A stretch of DNA of 64,000 bases from Prillingera fragicola (taxonomy: Eukaryota; Basidiomycota; Tremellomycetes; Trichosporonales; Trichosporonaceae). Of this stretch, positions 54,444-64,000 are shown one piece after another. The notes beneath the pieces are model-generated. The model had not been told where the DNA came from. It saw only the letters and a list, made by a program, of their open reading frames with translations, and did no database searches. Every line of letters starts with the position of its first letter. Position 1 is the stretch's first letter. The translations under genes and the position numbers were made by a program. The stretch is taken from assembly GCA_002335605.1 (NCBI GenBank), contig BEDY01000001.1:434001-498000 (forward strand), written 5' to 3'.

Positions 54444-57162
54444 ATGACAATTACCACTCATCCCACCGTATCAATTGAGCAAGTAGTGGTCGAGCACCAC
54501 GAGTCAGGCTTTGGCATTGGCTCTGCCACGCCACGCCTGTCGTGGCGCTTTGGAGAGACAGATATCTCGTGGTCCCAGACAGGCTACGAGATTGTCGTCA
54601 TCCGTGATGGTAAGCAGGAGTCCTACTCTGGTCAAGGCGATCAGTCTACTCTTGTTGCTTGGCCCTCGTCACCCCTCGTATCGCGTGAGCGCGCTCAAGT
54701 CCGCGTGCGAGCCCTCGGGTCGCCCAATACCGACTGGGCCACCGCCTCCATCGAGGTCGGCCTCCTTGAGCGCCACGACTGGAAGGCACATCTCATCTCG
54801 GGCGCTCCTCAGCCTGAGAACGCGCCCAAACGCCCCTTCCGTCTTCTCAAGGCATTCGACGCTCCGTCGGGTAAGGCTGCCCGCATCTATGCCACTGCAC
54901 ATGGCATTTACACTCTGGAGCTGAATGGCAAGCCTGTCGGGGACCAGGTGCTCATGCCTGGGTGGCAGAGCTACAAGCATCACCTCAACTACCAGGTCTT
55001 TGACATTGGCCACTTACTCAAACCTGGGCGCAATGAAATCGTCGCCGACATTGGCGAGGGGTGGTTTGCGGGCAGGCTGCATCGCCCTGGACGTCGCAAC
55101 AACTGGGGCACGCGACTAGGCCTCTTTGCTCAGGTAAGCCCTCCCTCGATTGATCCACACAGCATACTGACGTTACTCAAGGTTGAAGTCGATGGCCAAG
55201 TTATTGCGGCAACAGACGACACCTGGCAGTGGGCCGAGGGTCCCATCACTGACTCTGAAATCTACGCCGGCGAGACGGTCGACACTCGCCGAACTACCGA
55301 GGTCCGCGGCCCGGTCGAGGTCCTCGCTCCACCGACTGCGGCTCTCATTGCTCCTGATGCTCCACCAGTCCGGCGCGTCATGGAGCTTCGCCCTATTGAG
55401 ATTGTCACTACTCCAAGTGGCAAGAAGGTGCTCGACTTTGGCCAGAACCTTGTCGGGTGGATTCGCGTTGAACGCCAGTTTGACGGTCCCGGAGAGCTCG
55501 TCATGCGCCACGCCGAGGTTCTCGAGGACGGAGAGATGGGCATGCGGCCACTTCGTACCGCCAAATGCACCGACACGCTAACTCTGGGCGGTGTCACAAA
55601 GGGATGGGAGCCAAAGTTTACCTTCCACGGCTTCCGGTACGTCCGCCACACTGGCAAGCACTGACTTTCCCAGCTACGCAGAAATCAGTGGCGTGGACTT
55701 CACGCTCGCCGACTTTACTGCCATCGTCGTGTCGTCTGACCTTCGCCGGACCGGAACGTTTGACTGCTCGCATGCAGCAATCACCAAGCTCCACCAAAAC
55801 GTCGTGTGGGGCATGCGTGGCAACTTTGTCTCGGTCCCCACAGACTGCCCGCAGCGTGACGAGCGTCTCGGATGGACTGGTGACATTCAGGTCTTTACCC
55901 CCACTGCAAACTTTTTGTTTGACACGTACGGTTTCTTGGCTGGTTGGATGCGTGACGTCGAGGTCGAGCAGATCGATGCCGACGGGTGTGTTCCGGTCGT
56001 TATTCCTTGGGTGAGGCCTACGCATTCCGCTGGGCCAAATCCGCGGCCACATGCCATCTGGTAAGCAAGACTCATTGAGCTGTGCTGACTTGGCAGGGGC
56101 GACGTGACGGCCATTACGCCCGACGAACTGTACAAGACTTTCGGTGACGTCAATGTGCTCGCTGTCCAGTTTGAGTCCATGTGTATGTGGCTCGACAAGG
56201 GCATTCCGCGCGGCGACGATGGGCTCTGGGACCAGAGCATCCGGCAGTACGGTGACTGGCTTGACCCGCGCGCGCCTCCTCAGTACCCCGCTCACGGTGG
56301 TACCGACACGCACCTCGTGGCCAACGCCTACCTTGTGCACACCACTGGTCTCGTTGCACGCATCGCTGCGACCCTGGGGCGCGACGCCCACGCCAAGCGG
56401 TACGCTTCAGAGTTTGCAAAGCTCCGAGCCCTCTTCCATGAGCAGTACATTACGCCCAAGGGTCGCCTCGCCTCGGACACTCAAACAGCCTACGTGCTGG
56501 CGCTCCACTTTGGGCTCCTCGACCCGGCCCAGCGTGCCGAGGCTGTTGCGCGCCTTGAGTGGCTGATCCGCTTCAACGCCTTCAAGATCTCGACAGGCTT
56601 TGCCGGCACGCCGCTCATCCTCTCCACGCTCGCTGAGAACAATCTCCTGCACCTCGCTTACCGCATGCTGCAGGAGCGCGATAACCCGTCCTGGCTCTAT
56701 TCGGTGGGCATGGGCGCGACGACCATCTGGGAGCGCTGGGACTCGATGCTCCCGGACGGCAAGATTAACCCGGGCACAATGACGAGTTTCAACCACTATG
56801 CCCTCGGCGCCGTCGCCGACTTTTTGCATGCCTATGTCGGTGGGCTCAGCGCCGAGGTGCCGGGGTGGAAGCGGGCACTCGTGCGTCCCGTTCCTGGTGG
56901 CACTGTGACGAGTGCGCGAGTAAAGTACGACTCGGTGTACGGCCTGTACGCCGTCGAGTGGGAGCTGGAAGGTGGCAAGCTGCAGGTACGTGTGCGTGTG
57001 CCGCCCAACGCCAAGGCGCACGTCGTGCTCCCCGGTGTGGACGAGGTTGTGCCCTCGGGCGTGCACCGGTTCGAGGTCGACTGGGAGGCCGACAAGAGGT
57101 GGCCCCCCGCGCCGATTGTTGGTGCACAGTCTTCCAATATGCCGAATGAGTTTGTGCCATAG
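54444..57162 (+). CDS. Intracellular GH78 alpha-L-rhamnosidase
   Basis: Exons 54444-55133, 55182-55636, 55674-56060 and 56097-57162 give 865 aa. The start is ATG 54444; the N-terminus TITTHPTVSIEQVVVEHH has no signal peptide. N-terminal beta domains include RLLKAFDAPSGKAARIYATA, ELNGKPVGDQVLMPGWQSY and VLDFGQNLVGWIRVE. The (alpha/alpha)6 catalytic domain has the acidic cluster TDCPQRDERLGWTGD (D444, E445, D452), the HGGTDTHLVANAY loop and TTIWERWDS (E723), all typical of GH78. It cleaves terminal alpha-L-rhamnose from glycosides. Without a secretion signal it would act on imported substrates, unlike the secreted Aspergillus enzymes. Intron 1 (48 nt) is stop-free and in phase. Operator copies 2-5 precede it. 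Confidence 0.93.
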
Positions 57163-57367
57163 TCAGTGCCATGTAAGTTGTAGACCGAATGAAGTAGTTG
57201 CGTTGTTTTCAGCATCGCTCAGACTTTGGCAGTAACGAACAAGTTGAACATCACTGGTCAATCAGCTGTGATAGCCCTGAACAGTGAATGTCACAGATGC
57301 ATATACTTGTACCGAATCATACAGCCAACCTCTCGTCCACAATTGGACCCCACGCACGGGCTATCGC

Positions 57368-58015
57368 TCACTTTGCCTCCAGCTCCTCCACGCGTATCTG
57401 CAGCGCCATGACGGCAGCCTCGAGGCGCTGCACAGTCCGCGCCAACTCGGCGGTATCTATACGCGCAGCGGTAAACTTGGGTGGTGACCCCACGGGCGTT
57501 CCCGCAACAGGCGGCACCGTAGCTGGGCGCGAGCTGGGCGGCGACGCCACGAGGGGCGTACCCCCCCTCGCCCCGCCTGCGCCTGCAGCTGTGCCTGCGA
57601 GGCCGAGAGGGGCCGACGGCGCGGGCGACAGCGTGTCCGTGTCGTTCTCGGGGGCAATGATGAGAATCCCGGGCTTGAGGGTCGGATCGGTGTATTCGTG
57701 CTCGTCGCTCATGAATTCTTGGGTGCGCTGGCGCTGTTCTTTCGACGAGTGGGTTGGGGTGCAGCCCGAGGCGGCGGCGGCCTTGTTGGTTCCCAGAACG
57801 CTGGCTTTCCAGGTCTCTGCGACTTCGAGGTCGGAAGGGTTGGTGTCGGGGGACGACTTGATGGCGTCCACCAGAGCGATTACTTCCAGAACCGCGGCGT
57901 GCGGGAGAGGGATGGGGAGGCCGCCGTATTGATCGCAAATGATTGGCAGTTCTTCGAGAGTTGTGAAGTGGGAGGACTCGAGAACGGGCTCGGGGACGGT
58001 GATGACTTTCAGCAT
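57368..58015 (-). CDS. Unknown coiled-coil protein, family copy B
   Basis: Single exon, 215 aa from ATG 58015; the frame continues upstream only to a GTG through a GGAGAGATA repeat. The N-terminal module (LEELPIICDQYGGLPIPLPH, EVIALVDAIKSSP, AETWKASVL) aligns with copy A at 49738-51006: the same GGLPxPL core, E-V-x-L and WK spacing. A Ser/Pro/Ala-rich linker and a C-terminal coiled coil (ELARTVQRLEAAVMALQIRV) follow, as in copy A, but copy B lacks A's last exon. No function is known to me. Copies A and B flank the porter/rhamnosidase pair. Confidence 0.68.
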   Translation of the reverse strand: MLKVITVPEPVLESSHFTTLEELPIICDQYGGLPIPLPHAAVLEVIALVDAIKSSPDTNPSDLEVAETWKASVLGTNKAAAASGCTPTHSSKEQRQRTQEFMSDEHEYTDPTLKPGILIIAPENDTDTLSPAPSAPLGLAGTAAGAGGARGGTPLVASPPSSRPATVPPVAGTPVGSPPKFTAARIDTAELARTVQRLEAAVMALQIRVEELEAK

Positions 58016-58029
58016 GCCGGCGTGACAAG

Positions 58030-58061
58030 CGGAGAGATAGGAGAGATAGGAGAGATAGGAG
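58030..58061. repeat. Short tandem repeat GGAGAGATA
   Basis: Three to four tandem copies of a 10-base GGAGAGATAG unit lie in the 5' leader of the copy B gene. Confidence 0.8.
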
Positions 58062-58374
58062 GAAACGAGTCGAGTCACAGCGCTGGCTGTGATAGTGCTG
58101 CAGCACGCGCTGGTTATCGTGTGAATCGGTCAGCACAGAAGCAGACTGGTCGGGCCGCATCGGGCTTGGGATGACGTCCATTCCCATCCCCATTCACAGC
58201 AGAGCAGCCCTGTGTAAGGGACACAAGTGGCGTGGTCAGCAGCGCCACAGTGCTCGAGGTGGCTGAACCAGCCCCGATGGTCAGTACATGGTCAATAAGA
58301 TTGTGATGAGTGGTAGTGGTATGCATACATGTTTACACCTTTCCCTGCTTGCTGCTCGTCGTCTGGTGGATACT
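58062..58374. other. Intergenic, no gene seen
   Basis: Promoter of copy B gene and 3' region of TUF1; no recognised element beyond the repeat at 58030. Confidence 0.5.
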
Positions 58375-59880
58375 CTAGTTGTAAACCTCCGAGACGATAC
58401 CGGTACCAACGGTACGGCCACCCTCACGGAGGGTGAAACGAGAACCAGTCTCAAGGGCAATGTCGTGGAAGAGCTCACCGTCCATGGTGACCGAGTCGCC
58501 GGGCATGACGAGCTTCTCGTGAGCGTCGGGGGTGCCTTCGGGGAAGGTAAGGGCGACGGTGACGTCGGTGGTGCGGATGAAGAGCTGGGGGCGGTAGTTG
58601 GACATGAAGGGGGTGTAACGGCCACCCTCGTCCTTGGTGAGGACGTAGATCTGGGCAGAGAACTTCTTGACCGACTTGATGGAGCCGGGGGCGACAAGAA
58701 CCTGACCGCGACGGACCTGCTCACGCTTGACACCGCGGAGGAGGGCACCCATGTTGTCACCGGCCTCACCACGTTCGAGCTCCTTGTGGAACATCTCAAT
58801 ACCGGTAAGGGTCGTCTTCATCGACGAGCCCATGCCGAGAATCTCGACCTCGGCACCCTTGGTGATGGTGCCACGCTCGACCTTGCCGGTAGCGACGGTA
58901 CCACGGCCAGGGATCGAGAAGACGTCCTCGACGTACATGAGGAAGGGCTTGTCAAGGTCACGCTCGGGGACGTCGAGCCAAGAGTCGGCGTGGTCCATGA
59001 GCTCCTGGATCTTGGCGGCACCACGCTCGGGGTCCTTGCCCTCGAGGGCGGCAAGAGCAGTACCCATAACAATGGGAGTGTTCTCGCCGTCGTAGCCGTA
59101 CTCGGCAAGGATCTCACGCATCTCCATCTCGACAAGCTCGAGCATCTCGGGGTCGTCGACCTGGTCAACCTTGTTGATGAAGACAAGGAGCTTCTTGATA
59201 CCGACCTGGCGGGCGAGCAGCAAGTGCTCACGGGTCTGGGGCATCTGACCGTCGGTGGCCGAGACGACGATGATGGCGCCGTCAAGCTGGGCAGCACCGG
59301 TAATCATGTTCTTGATGTAGTCGGCGTGACCAGGGCAGTCAATGTGGGCGTAGTGACGCTTGGCAGTCTCGTACTCGACGTGGGCAGTCGAGATGGTGAT
59401 ACCACGAGCCTTCTCCTCGGGAGCCTTGTCAATCGCCGAGTAGTCCATAAACTTGCCGCCACCCTGCTCGGAAAGGTGCTTGGTGATAGCAGCAGTAAGG
59501 GTGGTCTTGCCGTGATCGACGTGGCCAATGGTACCAATGCTGGAAAAACGTTAGCAACTCGTCAATCTAATCAATGGCGGTGGCGGCATGACGCTCACTT
59601 GAAGTGGGGCTTGGTACGCGAGAAACGGCCACCGGCCTCAGCGGCGTAGGTGCGGATAGCACCCATGGCCGAGGGGACCATCATGGCGGCGCGGGGAGCG
59701 ACCGAGCGGGTCGAGAACGCGGCGCGGGCGACATTGGCCGAAGTCGACGCGAGGGGGCGCGCAGCTGCAACAATATTAGCTTGGACGCCCAAGACAATAG
59801 TCAAAAGATAGGAGCTTACCGCGGAGCTCGGCGGTGCGGGCGGCGGCGACGATGCCAGACTGGATACGAGACCTGAGCAT
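58375..59880 (-). CDS. TUF1: Mitochondrial translation elongation factor Tu
   Basis: Exons 59880-59820, 59764-59599 and 59539-58375 give 463 aa. The first ~60 residues are Arg/Ala/Ser-rich ([20 protein letters not shown]) with no acids until near residue 60, a mitochondrial targeting peptide. EF-Tu motifs follow: [52 protein letters not shown], then domain 2 [18 protein letters not shown] and domain 3 ending [18 protein letters not shown]. It delivers aminoacyl-tRNA to mitochondrial ribosomes with GTP. Codon use is strongly C/G-ending in the long exon, as in other highly expressed genes here. Confidence 0.96.
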
Positions 59881-60509
59881 TGTGGCTTTTTGGAGTGGGG
59901 TGTTGTTGAAGAGATGTTTTTGTGTTGAAACGAAAGATGACCACCGTCCTACCACCCAGCATCCCGTCCACCAGCAGTGAGTAGGAAATCCCAGGTAGGG
60001 GGACGCTTAAATTCCGAGGTGCCGACGGATGTGGCAATTCCCCGCCGCCAACCCTCCACGCATCACAGCGCAGCAATATCTCATGCAGGGGGATCACTCA
60101 CGGGTGGTCACCACGGTCACCGTGGACTCGAGGTCCACAGCGTGTGTTGTCAACAGCGTGTGTTACTGCCTTCTCAAATGTCCTCCTCACAGACCAGCCC
60201 AACTTGGAAAATTCAGAATTTCACCCTCCACCAAGGTCAACCTCCACTTTTTGTCACTGCCAGGCTGTTCCGTCTCCACCCGAACACATCACCGCGACCG
60301 TTCCAGAAACAGTATACATTTGGATGAGATTATACAGGCCGAATTCACTCTACTTAAGTAACTCACATCATCATTCGTGACTATCATGCGCATCGTTACC
60401 GTATCCGACGTGCCGTGTATGTGGCAGGCTGGGGATCTTGTGCCGCTCAGGTCCCTTGCGCTCGGCACCAGAGACTCGACGGTCACGAGCCAGCTGCAGA
60501 GGCGGTACA
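59881..60509. other. Intergenic, no gene seen
   Basis: TUF1 promoter and RFX gene 3' region. A GGTGGTCACCACGGTCACCG stretch (about 60101-60123) is rich in overlapping inverted repeats. Frames are short. Confidence 0.5.
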
Positions 60510-63500
60510 TCACATGAATCCAGGTGCACCGGCAGCGCCTGCGACGCTGGCGACACCTTGGGCCCCGGCCATGCCACCGACACCGGGTCCAGAGGCCGAG
60601 GTGACCGCGCCGGCGTTGGTGAACGCTGGGCGTGGGGTTATGGCATTCTGGTCGAGGGGGATAAAGGCCCCGTAACCTGCCGACGCCGTGTCAATAGCGA
60701 GGTGGGGGTTGGGGTGGCCACCACCCATCTCCATCGACATGGAGGGGAACAGAGGAGCAGGGGCGGGTGCCGGCGCAGACGCCGGCTCGTCGCCACCTGG
60801 GCGTGCGAACGCGGCCCGCCGCGTGCACGAGATGGTGACATAGTCGTCAATCCATGTTTTAATAAGCTGGAACCAGCCAAAGGAAAGGTCAGAGCGAAGG
60901 GTCTGAATAGTTAGTAATGAACAAGCAAAAGGTTGACTCACTAAAAGGCGCATGACCTGCGAGGTGATGAACGCTGCACGAGCGATAAGGATCTTGAGGC
61001 TGGCTGAAGCAGGCAGCCCAGACTCGGCGCGGAGGAGCGTACCGTCAACACAGCCCGCGAGAAGCTCAACGGGGTTGGCAAGGGGATCGTTGCCGACATC
61101 GTTGAGCCATGCGCCAAAGGTCGCGACCGCGGGGTCAATGACAGACTCGGCGCAGTCGCCAGCAGTGATGCACTGGCGGACAATGAAACCAATGTCGAGC
61201 ATGCGCCATGAGGCGCGCATGGCCGCCAACTGGTCTGGGTCGGCGAGGATAGGTACAATGGCGGTGGTGATCTGGTGGAGGTCAAGGAAGCGAGCAAACA
61301 GCTGTCCAACATGGACGCTGACCTCCATGAGAGGGCGTGCGACCTCCGGAGGGTAGCCAGCGAGAGCCTCGGCCGTAATCTTCTCAAAGCTAGTGGCCAG
61401 AACGCCGATGGCGGCGTGCGCGTGCGATGTGATCGAGACCAAGATCTTGTCTACAAGCGACAGGATGACGTACTGCAATTGTTAGTACGTGTTTATCCGA
61501 GGACAAATCACGCAATCACTCACGTCAAACGTAGCCATGCACACATCCACAATCATACCAGCCACGGGCTGCTTGGCACACTGGGCGCGGGTCTCGGCTG
61601 ACAAGGTCTCCCAGAAGCTGCGGTACTGCGAAGGTCAGCGTCGCTCGTCAGATCGTGCAGCTCACGTTTGCTTCAAAGCGGTCCAGTGAAAGCTCGGCTG
61701 CACATCTGCAGAGTAGTTCCTGGTTGGCGCAGAAGCGGCCCCAAAAGTGCTGCGCAGCTGGGTCGGCATTGGCGGGGAGGGCAGGAAAGAGCGGCAGAGC
61801 GCGTCCAGCGACCGGAGACGACTGGCGCATCGCAGTCGACGCGCCGGAAGACGTGCCAGACACGGCGTTGGCGCTGACACCAGTTCGCCGAATAGTAGCG
61901 GGACGCGCCGAGCGGATCATGGCCCCCATGTCGTCATGTGAACGGGATCGCGAGCGGCCCTGGCTGCTGAAGGGATGTACCGAATAGCCCATGCTTTGAT
62001 ATGTCAGTAGCTGTGCAAGTATGAAAAAGTATCGCGAAAACTCACCCCTCGGACAGATCTGCGAGCTCGTCGTCCTCGCCGTCCTCGTCCGTATCGTCCT
62101 CGGTGAGAATCTCCTGGTCACCCTGGTCGTCACCAATCATGTCCCCGTCCTGGGGGGCAATGTGGAGCTGGCCACTCGAGTCTCCGTACGCGTTCAGGCG
62201 ATGAGCCTCGGTCTGGATCGCAGGTCGAAGAGATACGTAGTGGTATTTGCTGGATGAAAGTGAGTGACAGTACAAAACGAGGAACCGGAGAAATCCAGCG
62301 CAGGGTTGCGTACCTGTTACCCCGCACGCCTAGTCGGCGAGTGCGGATGCCCAGAAAGGTGGAGCGTACCACCTTGCCGAACGATGCCGAATTAATGGGC
62401 CGAAGTCCAAAGTCATTGCACGACATGGTGTACGAGTGGTACAAGCCTTGACGAGGGACAGTGAATCCGTTGACTGGCGTGTAGCTCAACTTGAGCCTGG
62501 TGGAAGCGTGGTGGTTAGTCGCGGGCACGGCCAACTTTGCTCAGGGACTCACCATCGCTTGGCCCACACTGCACGCGCCTTGCCGTGCTGGCACGGACTG
62601 AGCGCGCGGACCTGGTCCGCCTTGGTGCCGAGGTCTGCACGCACGACAGTCTCGCGCTCGGCAGCCGAGTTGCCATTGAACTCGAGCTCGGATTCAAGAA
62701 ACTCAAGATTGTTTGAAGTCTTGCCCAGCGAAAACGACCTGGCCCGCGTGCGTCCCGCGTGATGCCCCATCGAGGGGATTTCAAACGGAGTAGAGCTCGA
62801 ACTAGGAAAAACGACGGGTCAGCAACAAGGTTGAAACCAAGGGTTCCTGAAACCAGCGGAGGTGGCGTCGTCGTCGTCGTACGCGCGCTGCCTGTTTACT
62901 CACCGACGGTGTTCAAGTGACATTTGGCTCATGTCGCCTGCAATGATGCCAGTAGAGTTGGACCACGACGTGTTGTAGCCGCTCTGGTTGGAAGTAGAAC
63001 TATAGATGGACATGAGCTCTTCGTCAACGTCCGACCTATGGATGTCAGTGCAACTCCCAAGGACGGTGGAAACGCACTTTACGGAAAGCGAGTTTGAACG
63101 TGACGACTGTACGTGATAGGGCGAAGGGCGGCTCGCGCTGCGATTCCGCTCATGCGCCATCTTGCCCATGGGGCCGCTGCCAGGAAAGGCTTGCGTCTGT
63201 AGAGAGCGAGTCAGCCGACGCGCACACACACAAGAACCAATCCATGCACTTACAGGAATCATGCCAGTAGGACCGGCCACTGGGGAGCGACCAAGGAGCG
63301 CTGGCGGGAGAGTGCCGGGCATGGGAGGAGGTGGGCGATAGCTAACACCAAAACCCATGCCTGGATTGAAGGTGCCAGGAGGCTGGCCTGGCACCCCTCC
63401 CATTGCGAGTGCCTTTGGATCGTGGTGGAACATGGGGCTCGGGGCGTACTCTGCAGGTACAAAGGGGGCATAGATTGGACCGCCTGGGTGGGCCGGTTCA

Positions 63501-63868
63501 GCCTGGCTCGCCATCGAGAACGAAGTGGAAGAGGATGCGAGAGAGGGAAGGGATGCGGTGGAGAATGAATGGCTATGACCAGAGTTTGTGTGGTGGTGAT
63601 GTGACTGGAAAGTAACTGGTGCAGAGCCTGGTGCTTGCGCTCCGATGGGAAGATCTCCCCCCATCGGGGTTCCAGTGTTGGTTGGCACACCAGTGCTGGT
63701 GGCCGGGCGCGAGGGGTCGAGGCCGACGCTAAAGGAATGCTCACTGTTTGCGGGCGAAAAGTGTGGAAGGCTAGCTGTATCAAAGTTGCCCGAAAGGAAG
63801 CCTGGCGATGCTTCGACTTGACCAGGTCGATAGTCTCCCGGAAAGGGGGTCTCGCCGTATTCCGCCAT
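60510..63868 (-). CDS. RFX1: RFX-family winged-helix transcription factor
   Basis: Ten exons (63868-63254, 63196-63078, 63035-62904, 62801-62553, 62496-62314, 62249-62046, 61993-61666, 61625-61524, 61472-60942, 60902-60510) give 951 aa. The RFX DNA-binding domain begins near residue 370 and is rebuilt over two joins: LKLSYTPVNGFTVPRQGLYH, FGLRPINSASFGKVVRSTFL, then GIRTRRLGVRGNSKYHYVSL. The N-terminus is a long Ser/Pro/His-rich arm. An acidic stretch (EILTEDDTDEDGEDDELADL) and a C-terminal helical region (ITAEALAGYPPEVARPLMEV, FIVRQCITAGDCAE) like the RFX dimerisation part follow. Homologues include yeast Crt1/Rfx1, which represses DNA-damage genes, and fission yeast Sak1. The nuclear role here is inferred by homology. 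Confidence 0.9.
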
Positions 63869-64000
63869 GATTGCGTGTCCTCGCGTTGGGGCCAGTGTGT
63901 GCTGCTTACGCGCCGAGCCTTGGATCGGTGTGAGCGGCAGGCAGAAGGTGGAGGGGGGACAAGCGAGCGATGCCGCAGAAGGACGACGATGTGGTGCTTG
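63869..64000. other. Upstream flank of RFX gene, window edge
   Basis: The first 132 bases of the RFX promoter; nothing else is visible before the window ends. Confidence 0.5.

Noticed and set aside
58288..59649. A 453-codon open frame on the plus strand, antisense to TUF1
   Set aside because: It mirrors the highly biased codons of TUF1. The protein is rich in Gly/Asp/Val/Leu with no domain, and the opposite strand codes an unmistakable EF-Tu.

Overview
The window is nuclear DNA of a GC-rich, intron-rich fungus. Nearly every gene has several introns of about 35-60 nt with GTRNGT donors and CTNAC/CTGAC branch sites a few bases before the AG. The conserved proteins (Atg5, Ran, XAP5/FAM50, Cox20, Cog2, NatC Mak10, ERT1-type and RFX factors), the short introns, the compact spacing and the serine/proline-rich unknown proteins suggest a basidiomycete yeast of the Tremellomycetes, probably Trichosporonales. 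That placement is inference; no rRNA or marker locus is present.

Layout. 0-11 kb: a PD-(D/E)XK-like protein of unknown role, a SnoaL-like protein, a large unknown protein, the fork-protection factor Csm3/Swi3, a short-chain dehydrogenase with two palindromes in its promoter, and a small unknown protein. 11-15 kb: an F-box-like protein, then a divergent pair for L-rhamnose catabolism, L-rhamnonate dehydratase (LRA3) and L-rhamnose 1-dehydrogenase (LRA1). 15-23 kb: two long low-complexity unknown proteins and ATG5. 23-33 kb: a Zn2Cys6 factor, an ERT1-type Zn2Cys6/PAS factor, a 2.3 kb gene-free stretch and an MFS transporter. 32.8-50 kb: housekeeping genes MAG1, ADE13, tRNA-Ser(AGA), a LEA-type membrane protein, MAK10, DUS2, XAP5/FAM50, GSP1 (Ran), COX20 and COG2. 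50-58 kb: a sugar porter and a GH78 alpha-L-rhamnosidase, divergently transcribed and flanked on both sides by two diverged members of one unknown family. 58-64 kb: mitochondrial EF-Tu (TUF1) and an RFX transcription factor.

How genes work together. The clearest theme is L-rhamnose use. The porter (51.2-53.2 kb) could import rhamnosides or rhamnose. The GH78 enzyme lacks a signal peptide, so it would release rhamnose inside the cell, and LRA1 and LRA3 carry out steps 1 and 3 of the non-phosphorylated pathway. A 13-bp palindrome, GACGGG-S-CCCGTC (CGG-N3-CCG, a Zn2Cys6-style operator), occurs four times perfectly and once partially in the porter/rhamnosidase promoter. A close match lies in the LRA3/LRA1 promoter 40 kb away. 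This suggests one regulon in two divergent modules. The lactonase and aldolase of the pathway are not in the window.

The most unusual gene structure is in GSP1. Recovering the invariant GTGKT loop with canonical splice sites requires a one-nucleotide exon followed by a five-nucleotide exon. All gene models are manual splice reconstructions checked for reading frame; none is supported by transcript data.
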